Shown here piece by piece: positions 10,501-16,218 of a stretch of 42,871 nucleotides of DNA. The notes beneath the pieces were generated by a model. That model saw nothing but the letters and a program-made list of their open reading frames with translations, had not been told where the DNA came from and did no database searches. The DNA is from Lachnospiraceae bacterium (GTDB lineage: Bacteria > Bacillota > Clostridia > Lachnospirales > Lachnospiraceae). Position 1 is the stretch's first letter; every line of letters begins with the position of its first letter. The stretch lies in the NCBI GenBank assembly GCA_017482485.1, contig JAFUMV010000116.1:1-42871 (forward strand), read 5' to 3'. A program made the position numbers and the translations under genes.

Positions 10501-10885
10501 TCTGTGTAGGAAGATAGCAGTGCTGCATCAGATACGCAATCAGCTTCTCTTTACAGTTTTCTTCTTCCTCCAGATCCATAAAAGCCTCATCTGAAAACAG
10601 CTCTTTCCAGGCGGCCTCGTCCTGTCTGCCCGACAGGGAACGGTATAAAGCATCCGCCTTCTGCACAAAGATGCCGGAGGGCGTGTTGTCCTTTTCTTCT
10701 TCTGTTGTTTCTTCCTGAGCTGCCAGTTTCAATGCGGTTTCATAGGCTTCCCGCAGCTGTTTGAAGCCTTCGGGATTATCTTCCGGATTTGTCAACGGCA
10801 ATTTTTTGCGATAGGCATCCCGAATTGCGTTCTCATCCTTTGTTACTTCCAATCCTAAAACGTGAAATGCTGTTTTTCCATCCAT
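7553..10885 (-). CDS. J-domain-like TPR protein, putative Hsp70 co-chaperone
   Basis: A 1110-residue cytoplasmic protein. Residues 1-55 resemble a J domain: FHVLGLEVTKDENAIRDAYRK, then LTNPEDNPEGFKQLREAYETAL. The hallmark His-Pro-Asp is replaced by Asn-Pro-Glu. The rest is a long array of tetratricopeptide-like helical repeats; clear units include YANVGECQYQLGRYEDALP and YSMLGNVYRQLHRYEEALQVY. A cysteine cluster, CLHCTFCCC, lies about 55 residues from the C-terminus. There is no signal peptide or membrane helix. It is the first gene of an operon with the HscC-type Hsp70. TPR arrays usually bind peptides or partner proteins, so it could select clients for that chaperone; this is inference from domain content and linkage. 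Confidence 0.85.
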   Translation of the reverse strand: MDGKTAFHVLGLEVTKDENAIRDAYRKKLPLTNPEDNPEGFKQLREAYETALKLAAQEETTEEEKDNTPSGIFVQKADALYRSLSGRQDEAAWKELFSDEAFMDLEEEENCKEKLIAYLMQHCYLPTQIWNVIENALHITSEKEKLYEKFPRDFIDYMVRKITRGEDFEFEQLRGSDDADLDGWIFLFAKAGREENEKNYDAMEVTVQEAEEKKITHPGLSLMKARLCLHKQDTESGDVIVDALLNGEFQDSLNVLYQTSEYLWESGRKQRAAELYLRIQKENKKHYMANRRLAEWYLEKQEYERAKKCVNVLLSYPLDDDAKKLVDDINDGLEQELERKIRQNPKDLKARMDLGWCYLQDEKPEKALELMKDVTPDPEQEKDYCNLMGKVNYYANQYDKARPLLERWAVLLAEQMPESGQEREDDHERLATANSMLSQIILNDAKAAEGERREQLFAKVIEYLENAKKAKYNPGQDYSLALAFMDWEKYDECIRLCDALREQYPDFTGAIMLHQKASAKIYDAGGVIGDYFALRQQAPEYTESWELAAEVYYQLKRWEDLDKLLKEAEENGVLTCRLRKYRFYQMVNDAEKKNALMDALEYAGKIIQDCENEGWSDSEKAELISERARNYWRLEGYETALQLIDKAMALDESNLMYRYIKAGIRKDQEEYEDALKLYMQCKEDYDETAHFYANVGECQYQLGRYEDALPNLKKAVEMKPENPVCCFWIVRILKNQIDRSDSLEKMDEAIHYADLMIEHRGRSFDYIERGLLYVKMSDYERAAQDFEKAVEVDDKDPYAHSNLTRVYRLMNRMGEAVKHGKLAVENSDHDPSTYHYSMLGNVYRQLHRYEEALQVYLECWNRFPDQREYCINSLVTMYNNMGKWQDAIELLQEFYQGKGKEFSKKTVEVYSYAELFVQAVKFIKHTYRAEGFTQAEIEKALAEISWYEGSLKKAAEHAEKALRLIAKDDRDYPELCKLAARCYLFLQKENQARIWAQRGLDYYKKYVGFDKWLNALDGRLSNMYEIGILQLCAGNLSAAESMVAEMKTLPRCLHCTFCCCTDAFELQADILVVRRDYAGAMKIYEMVAKENGIDRDVRMKIALLRKRMGL

Positions 10886-11005
10886 AGCCCATTCCCCTTT
10901 ATTTTCGTATGGTTAAAATAGCCCGTTACTATCCGGCCTGCCAGACATACAGCAAAAAATATTGCCTGAGTGCGCATTTTCCGCCCGGCAGCCTTCTTTT
11001 ATCTT

Positions 11006-11033
11006 AAAAAAGGGCAGAATTCTAATTCTGCCC
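11006..11033 (-). terminator. Intrinsic terminator of glyS
   Basis: Minus strand: perfect 10-bp stem GGGCAGAATT/AATTCTGCCC with a 2-base loop (11022-11023), followed by six U residues (11006-11011). It is about 54 bp after the glyS stop codon and separates glyS from the J-TPR operon. Confidence 0.9.
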
Positions 11034-11086
11034 TCCATCTGCACCATAACTTCAGGACATCCTTTCAGTTCCTGCTGCAATACTCA

Positions 11087-12475
11087 TTAAAAAGTGAACT
11101 TATCAGCAAAATATGCATCCAGATCAGCAATTGCCACACGCTCCTGCTCCATGGAATCACGGAAACGGACTGTTACACAGCCATCATTTTCGGATTCAAA
11201 GTCATAGGTTACGCAGAAAGGTGTGCCGATTTCATCCTGGCGGCGATATCTCTTACCGATATTGCCTCTGTCATCGAATTCACAATTGTACTTCTTGGAC
11301 AGCTGTGCAAAAATCTTCTCAGCCCCTTCGTTGAGCTTCTTGGAAAGAGGAAGCACACCGATCTTCACAGGCGCAAGTGCAGGATGGAAATGCAGAACAG
11401 TACGCACATCACCGCCCTCCAGCTCTTCCTCATCGTAAGCTGCGCAGAGGAATGCAAGTACAACACGGTCAGCAACCAGAGAAGGTTCTACAACATAAGG
11501 AATATATTTTACATTCTTGCTGTCATCAAAATAGGTAAGATCCTGACCGGAAACATTTGCATGCTGTGTCAGGTCATAGTCTGTTCTGTCTGCAATTCCC
11601 CAAAGTTCACCCCAGCCGAAGGGGAATAAGAACTCGATATCGGACGTTGCCTTGGAATAGAAAGAAAGTTCTTCCTTCTCATGGTCTCTGACACGCATTT
11701 CGTCCTCTTTCATGCCCAGAGCCTTCAGCCAGTTAATACAGAACTCTTTCCAGTATGCAAACCATTCCAGATCTGTATCAGGCTCGCAGAAAAATTCCAG
11801 CTCCATCTGCTCAAACTCTCTGGTGCGGAAAGTGAAGTTACCGGGAGTAATTTCGTTACGGAAAGATTTACCGATCTGACCGATACCGAAAGGAATCTTC
11901 TTACGGGAAGTACGCTGTACATTCTTGAAGTTTACGAAAATGCCCTGTGCAGTTTCAGGTCTTAAGTATACGGTATTTTTTGCATCTTCCGTTACGCCCT
12001 GGAAGGTTTTGAACATCAGGTTGAACTGTCTGATTTCAGTAAAATTGTGTTTGCCGCAGGTCGGACAGGGAATCTGATGCTCTTCGATGAAGTTCATCAT
12101 CTTTTCCTGGCTCCATGCATCAACAGAACCGCCAAGTTCGATATTATTCTCAGCAGCAAAATCTTCAATAATTTTATCAGCGCGGAAACGCTCATGACAT
12201 TCCTTACAATCCATCAGAGGATCGGAGAAGCCGCCAAGATGTCCGGAAGCCACCCATGTCTGAGGGTTCATCAAAATTGCGCAGTCAACACCCACGTTGT
12301 AGGGATTTTCCTGTACAAACTTCTGCCACCAGGCGCGCTTTACGTTATTTTTCAGTTCTACGCCCAGATTGCCGTAATCCCATGTATTGGCAAGTCCGCC
12401 GTAAATTTCGGATCCGGGATACACAAATCCTCTCGCTTTCGCCAGTGCAACAATCTTTTCCATTGATTTTTCCAT
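11087..12475 (-). CDS. glyS: Glycyl-tRNA synthetase, single-chain (alpha2) class II
   Basis: Charges tRNA-Gly with glycine. About 462 residues, beginning [20 protein letters not shown]. Class II motifs include the GlyRS block [20 protein letters not shown], motif 2 around [25 protein letters not shown], and a C-terminal anticodon-binding domain ([11 protein letters not shown] onward). Two Cys pairs (CKEC and CPTCGKH) could bind zinc. This is the eukaryote/archaea-like homodimer, not the alpha2beta2 bacterial form. I chose the ATG at 12475 because AAAGGAG lies 9 bases upstream; a longer frame to 12577 has no such site. It is transcribed with the lipoprotein gene 88 bp upstream. No glycine T-box fits in that gap, only a small hairpin at 12500-12518. 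Confidence 0.97.
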   Translation of the reverse strand: MEKSMEKIVALAKARGFVYPGSEIYGGLANTWDYGNLGVELKNNVKRAWWQKFVQENPYNVGVDCAILMNPQTWVASGHLGGFSDPLMDCKECHERFRADKIIEDFAAENNIELGGSVDAWSQEKMMNFIEEHQIPCPTCGKHNFTEIRQFNLMFKTFQGVTEDAKNTVYLRPETAQGIFVNFKNVQRTSRKKIPFGIGQIGKSFRNEITPGNFTFRTREFEQMELEFFCEPDTDLEWFAYWKEFCINWLKALGMKEDEMRVRDHEKEELSFYSKATSDIEFLFPFGWGELWGIADRTDYDLTQHANVSGQDLTYFDDSKNVKYIPYVVEPSLVADRVVLAFLCAAYDEEELEGGDVRTVLHFHPALAPVKIGVLPLSKKLNEGAEKIFAQLSKKYNCEFDDRGNIGKRYRRQDEIGTPFCVTYDFESENDGCVTVRFRDSMEQERVAIADLDAYFADKFTF

Positions 12476-12563
12476 AATATTTTTCTCCTTTGATTTAATC
12501 CCGGACGCGTCTTCCGGGCACTGAATTCCATATCTGTAACGGTATGATCTTCTGTCGTTACTC

Positions 12564-13160
12564 CTATTCAAATACAATGTATGTCAGAGAATTACTGTCC
12601 GTCACCATGACAGTCCGGTCATCCTCTCTTGCAATTACATCATCAGAATAATACAGCACTTTATCCCATGCCTTAACATCCACCGCTTCACGAACAATGA
12701 TCATATGCTTATCGCCCATTTCCAGCAGTTCTTCTTTCCCTACAGCACCAACTTCCGAATCTGCACAAAGTAACGTCACATTCAGGTCATAGCCCGCATT
12801 ATAGGCATCCTGCACCGTGCCTGCAAAAAGTGCCTGTTTGTTAAATCCGGCATAGGCTGAAGCGCTCTTGTAATTCATGATCACTTTAAGCTTTCCGTCC
12901 TGTAATTCTGTGCTGCCAAGTTCCACCGCCCCGTCGCCGGCGAGTTCATTGTATTCATCACAGGCTGACTTTATGGATGACTTAAGCTCATCCAGGTCAT
13001 AGTACTCTTCTGCAAAAGCTTCCACTATCGTGTGCACCACGCTGCCGTTCTTCTTCAATTCAATTGTAGTTTCTGTTGCGGCAAGATTATCGCTGCCGCA
13101 TCCTGCAAGCTGCAGTACCATGCTGATCGCCGCCAGCAAAAGTATGAAATGCTTCCGCAT
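12564..13160 (-). CDS. Lipoprotein of unknown function
   Basis: 198 residues. An N-terminal signal peptide ends in the lipobox LQLAGC, so Cys21 should be lipidated and the protein anchored outside the membrane. The mature part is a soluble mixed alpha/beta chain with no family I recognise. It contains a helix-rich segment ([21 protein letters not shown]) and ends in short strands ([18 protein letters not shown]). It has its own consensus promoter just downstream of recO and is followed by glyS, so the two probably share a transcript. Similar small lipoproteins occur in related Lachnospiraceae, to my knowledge without an assigned role. Confidence 0.8.
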   Translation of the reverse strand: MRKHFILLLAAISMVLQLAGCGSDNLAATETTIELKKNGSVVHTIVEAFAEEYYDLDELKSSIKSACDEYNELAGDGAVELGSTELQDGKLKVIMNYKSASAYAGFNKQALFAGTVQDAYNAGYDLNVTLLCADSEVGAVGKEELLEMGDKHMIIVREAVDVKAWDKVLYYSDDVIAREDDRTVMVTDSNSLTYIVFE

Positions 13161-13195
13161 GTTCTTCTCCTCTATGTAAACTGTATTGCCTTAAC

Positions 13196-13224
13196 ATTAT
13201 AGCGGAGTTTCCTCCACTTTTCAA
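13196..13224 (-). promoter_or_regulatory. SigA-type promoter for lipoprotein-glyS
   Basis: Minus strand: TTGAAA (13219-13224), 17-base spacer, perfect TATAAT (13196-13201). It lies 8 bp beyond the recO stop codon. The spacer holds a small hairpin (GTGGAG, GAAA loop, CTCCGC). Confidence 0.75.
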
Positions 13225-13231
13225 CCTTAAG

Positions 13232-13876
13232 TTATAAACTTTGCAGAATCTCCAGCGTTTTGAATCGGCCGGGCATACAGTCCTTCCTGATCTTTACGGC
13301 TATTTTTTCCAGTTCCTGCAAAACGGATTCCCTGACAGTGAACGTATACAGCTTTTCCGCAGGGGTCTGTACGATAAAAGACATCGCATAATGGGTGGCA
13401 TCTTCGAATACTCCTGTCGGCATTCCCGGAAATTCTCCGTTTAATACAACGATTTTTATTTCAAAAACGGCTTTCACCAGTCTCTTTGATATACTGTTGT
13501 GTGTCAGTGCCCGAAGCGACTGATAAAGCAGTTTTAAGATTTCTTTTTCATCATTATTTTCTCTGGTACAATAGTCGCACAGCTCCATGAAGTACATGCC
13601 GTAATAGGCCCCTTCATAATCCTGTCTGAGCGCTTCAAAGTAATTGACTGCGGACACCTCGCATATATTATAAGAAGTTTTTCCTTCATACAGCCAAAAG
13701 GTGGCAAAGGTAAAGGGGCTCGTCGGTGCCATGAATTTGCTGTTCATCCTCCTCGCCCCCTTTGCAAAGGCCGCTATTTTTCCGCGTTCCTTTGTCAGGA
13801 TCACTACTCTTTTATCGTATTCACCAATCGGCTCTGCTTTCAGCACGATCCCTGTCACTTCCACGCAATCCTGCAT
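13232..13876 (-). CDS. recO: DNA repair protein RecO
   Basis: RecFOR-pathway mediator that anneals strands and helps load RecA on SSB-coated DNA. The N-terminal OB-fold is clear: EVTGIVLKAEPIGEYDKRVV, then TKERGKIAAFAKGARR. A helical C-terminal part follows (CDYCTRENNDEKEILKLLYQSLRAL, then NGEFPGMPTG). With the ATG at 13876 it has 214 residues, slightly short for the family. That ATG has GGAAGG 9 bases upstream; the frame is open further upstream but those residues do not look like RecO. The gene start overlaps the 3' end of the YqzL-like gene by 56 bp, in a different frame. It sits in the conserved order era-yqzL-recO. Confidence 0.93.
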   Translation of the reverse strand: MQDCVEVTGIVLKAEPIGEYDKRVVILTKERGKIAAFAKGARRMNSKFMAPTSPFTFATFWLYEGKTSYNICEVSAVNYFEALRQDYEGAYYGMYFMELCDYCTRENNDEKEILKLLYQSLRALTHNSISKRLVKAVFEIKIVVLNGEFPGMPTGVFEDATHYAMSFIVQTPAEKLYTFTVRESVLQELEKIAVKIRKDCMPGRFKTLEILQSL

Positions 13877-14063
13877 AACCTGCATCCTTCCAACCTTCAA
13901 AGGAAGCGTTGCCATTTGCAGCAGCGCTTCCCTTTTCATCGTCCCTTTTGTCACTATCCGTCGAAACATCCAATGTCTGCATGTCTGATTTCGCCCGATA
14001 GCTTAAGTAATCCTCAATTTTTCCAGTGGTCCAGAACTGGTTCCAGTAGTTTATATCCTTCAT
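13821..14063 (-). CDS. yqzL: YqzL-like small protein
   Basis: Small protein of 80 residues between era and recO. Its N-terminus has WNQFWTTGKIEDYLSYR, which matches the W..F..TG.I..YL pattern I know from YqzL proteins found at the same place in Bacilli and Clostridia. Function unknown. The start at 14063 has GGGAGG 6 bases upstream; a second ATG lies directly before it (14066). The C-terminal half is polar and poorly conserved in appearance and overlaps recO by 56 bp out of frame. The longer frame up to 14159 crosses the end of era and is not supported by a ribosome binding site. Confidence 0.72.
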   Translation of the reverse strand: MKDINYWNQFWTTGKIEDYLSYRAKSDMQTLDVSTDSDKRDDEKGSAAANGNASFEGWKDAGYAGLRGSDRDRAESRADW

Positions 14064-14130
14064 CATAAGCCTCCCTGTCAAATCCTTTTCCTGATTTTTA
14101 GGGTTGACTTTTTTGCCTGTTTCTATTCCT

Positions 14131-15036
14131 CTATTCCGTATCAGATGGCTGATATCCAAAATTTTTCAGAAGGAAATCACTGTCTCTCCAGTCCTTTTTT
14201 ACCTTCACCCAAAGCTGCAAATTGACCTGACATTCCAGCATATTTTCGATATCTCTGCGGGCCTGAGAACCGATTTTTTTCAGCATTGCGCCCTGCTTGC
14301 CGATGATGATGCCCTTATGAGAATCCCGCTCGCAGATAATCGTTGCATCGATATCCACAATGGTTTCCTTAAACTTCATCCGTTCGATCGCAACTGCAAC
14401 CCCATGCGGAATTTCTTCTTCCAGACAGCGCAGAGCTTTTTCCCGAATCATTTCCGCAACGATCTGACGCTGAGGCTGATCTGTGATGGTATCCTCATCA
14501 TAAAAAGGCTCTCCGTAAGGCAGGTATTTAAAGATGCAGTCCAGCAGTGTATCCGTATTGTTGCTGCGCAGTGCAGAAACGGGCACAATTTCTGCAAAGT
14601 TCATCTCTTTTCGATAGGTATCCATCGCTTCCATCACATCCTGCTTTTTCACAGTGTCAATCTTGTTGATTACCAGAATGACAGGAAGTTTGCATCGCTT
14701 TAACTGTTCGATAATATGCTTTTCTCCTGCGCCGATAAAAGTTGTGGGTTCCACCAGCCACAGAACCACATCCACATCCTTTAACGTGCTTTCCGCCACC
14801 TTTACCATATAATCGCCCAGTTTGTTTTTTGCCTTATGAATCCCCGGAGTATCGAGAAATACGATCTGTCCCTTATCCCCAGTATAAACTGTCTGAATTC
14901 TGTTCCTGGTTGTCTGGGGCTTATTTGAGGTAATCGCAATTTTCTGCCCGATCAGATGGTTCATCAGTGTGGATTTTCCCACATTCGGTCTGCCTACCAG
15001 CGCAGCAAAACCGGCCTTATACTGTCTGTTTTCCAT
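14131..15036 (-). CDS. era: GTPase Era
   Basis: Essential GTPase that binds 16S rRNA and helps mature the 30S subunit. 301 residues. Motifs: G1 GRPNVGKST, G2 region TTRNRI, G3 DTPGIH, G4 NKID. The C-terminal KH domain has the GxxG loop in IIIGKQGAMLKKIG followed by VNLQLWVKVKKDWR. It is followed 64 bp later by the YqzL-like gene and then recO. The upstream lipoprotein gene ends only 2 bp before the Era start codon, so they are translationally close. Confidence 0.98.
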   Translation of the reverse strand: MENRQYKAGFAALVGRPNVGKSTLMNHLIGQKIAITSNKPQTTRNRIQTVYTGDKGQIVFLDTPGIHKAKNKLGDYMVKVAESTLKDVDVVLWLVEPTTFIGAGEKHIIEQLKRCKLPVILVINKIDTVKKQDVMEAMDTYRKEMNFAEIVPVSALRSNNTDTLLDCIFKYLPYGEPFYDEDTITDQPQRQIVAEMIREKALRCLEEEIPHGVAVAIERMKFKETIVDIDATIICERDSHKGIIIGKQGAMLKKIGSQARRDIENMLECQVNLQLWVKVKKDWRDSDFLLKNFGYQPSDTE

Positions 15037-15038
15037 GC

Positions 15039-16157
15039 TTAACTGTTCTCGCTTCCTTTTTCTTTTTCCGCTCCGTTTTCTGAAGCGTCTGAAGTCTCAC
15101 TGTATGCTGTATTTTCAGGCGTTCTGTATCGCAAAGCAGGGGACTGCTGTCTTCCCGCCTTTTGCGCATCATACTGCTGCGCGCGTATCTGCCGCCGTTT
15201 CGCCGCATGTTTTTCGCTCCTTTTCACAAGGAACACCAAAATTGCAATGCCGATTCCTATAATCACACAGGCCACCAGAATAATCGGCAGTGCAATGACC
15301 AGCTCAATGAAAAATTCTTTCATACCGTCTGTCACTTTATGCACATTCCGCATGAAGCCTTCTCTGATCCGTTCTCCGGTGCTCTTTGCCACATAGGGCT
15401 CATACTGCTCAATTTCCTGCACATCCAGATAAACGGTGCTGTAATTGATTTTATTATCATATGTACGCAGCTGGGATTCCATACTTTCGATCTGATAACG
15501 AACGTCCGTCAGCTGTGCATTGATGGTGATGATGTCCTCAATACTTTCTGCCTTTTCGAGCATGGCAAGCAGACTTTCCTGCTCTGCCTGCAGCGCTTTT
15601 TTGTGAGTTTCCAGATCCACATAGGTAAGAGTCACATCCTCTACGTACTCATTCTTGCGCGTCACATTGGACCACTCTGCCACATCTGTGATGAACTGAT
15701 CCAGCATTTCAGACGGTATTCGTGCAGTAATGCTGGCACTTCTGGAACGGTAGTTGGAAGTATAACTTCCATTATAAATATTGCTGCTCTCAATGTAGCC
15801 GGAAAGCATCTCCACCTTCGCTTCCACGTTGGAGATCAGCTTGTCAAACTCTTCCGTTTCCACGCTCATGTCCACATTCTTGATCAGCTTACGCTGCTGT
15901 GTTGCTGCAGCATTTTCATTCACTTTTTCTGCCGTTCCTTCTTCTTTGGCCTCTTCCTCTACAGCCACCTGGGCCACACTGTCATAAATGCCGCCGTCCA
16001 TGGCTGCCGCTTCAGATCTGGCACCGGACGCCATTTCCACTGCCGCCGTATCACTTGCTGTCACGGAAGAACCGCAGCCTGCGGCAGACAAAGCAAGCAT
16101 TGCCATGATCGCACTCAGAACAAATGCAAGAAAATTTTTTCTATAACTTTTCTTCAT
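15039..16157 (-). CDS. DUF4349-type membrane-anchored lipoprotein
   Basis: 372 residues. An N-terminal signal peptide ends in a lipobox (LSAAGC). After a low-complexity stretch rich in Ala and Glu comes a domain that matches my memory of DUF4349: LIKNVDMSVETEEFDKLI, then a strand-helix region with TARIPSEMLDQFI, and a long coiled coil (LETHKKALQAEQESLLAMLEKA through YQIESMESQL). A C-terminal helix (VIALPIILVACVIIGIGIAILVFLV in position) is followed by a basic tail. So it is probably anchored by both a lipid and a membrane helix, with its coiled coil outside. ATG preceded by GGAGGGG. Function unknown. Sits between an M16 peptidase gene and era. Confidence 0.82.
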   Translation of the reverse strand: MKKSYRKNFLAFVLSAIMAMLALSAAGCGSSVTASDTAAVEMASGARSEAAAMDGGIYDSVAQVAVEEEAKEEGTAEKVNENAAATQQRKLIKNVDMSVETEEFDKLISNVEAKVEMLSGYIESSNIYNGSYTSNYRSRSASITARIPSEMLDQFITDVAEWSNVTRKNEYVEDVTLTYVDLETHKKALQAEQESLLAMLEKAESIEDIITINAQLTDVRYQIESMESQLRTYDNKINYSTVYLDVQEIEQYEPYVAKSTGERIREGFMRNVHKVTDGMKEFFIELVIALPIILVACVIIGIGIAILVFLVKRSEKHAAKRRQIRAQQYDAQKAGRQQSPALRYRTPENTAYSETSDASENGAEKEKGSENS

Positions 16158-16168
16158 AATTCCCCTCC

Positions 16169-16205
16169 AAAACGCTGCCGATTCCAGCTATTTGGTAACC
16201 GGCAG
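16169..16205 (-). terminator. Weak terminator or attenuator between the M16 peptidase and DUF4349 genes
   Basis: Minus strand: CTGCCG/CGGCAG arms around an 19-base partly paired loop, followed by only four U residues. It probably attenuates rather than ends transcription in this co-directional block. Confidence 0.3.
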
Positions 16206-16218
16206 TCTGAAACATCTG

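Noticed and set aside
10886-11005. CIRCE or heat-shock operator before the J-TPR/hscC operon
   Set aside because: No TTAGCACTC-N9-GAGTGCTAA repeat is present; a weak TTGCTG/TAGTAA pair was too poor to list as a promoter.
12476-12563. Glycine T-box or glycine riboswitch before glyS
   Set aside because: The gap is only 88 bp and lacks the T-box core; it holds one small hairpin (12500-12518).
14064-14159. N-terminal extension of the YqzL-like gene
   Set aside because: It runs into the end of era in another frame; the ATG at 14063 has a good Shine-Dalgarno and matches the family start.
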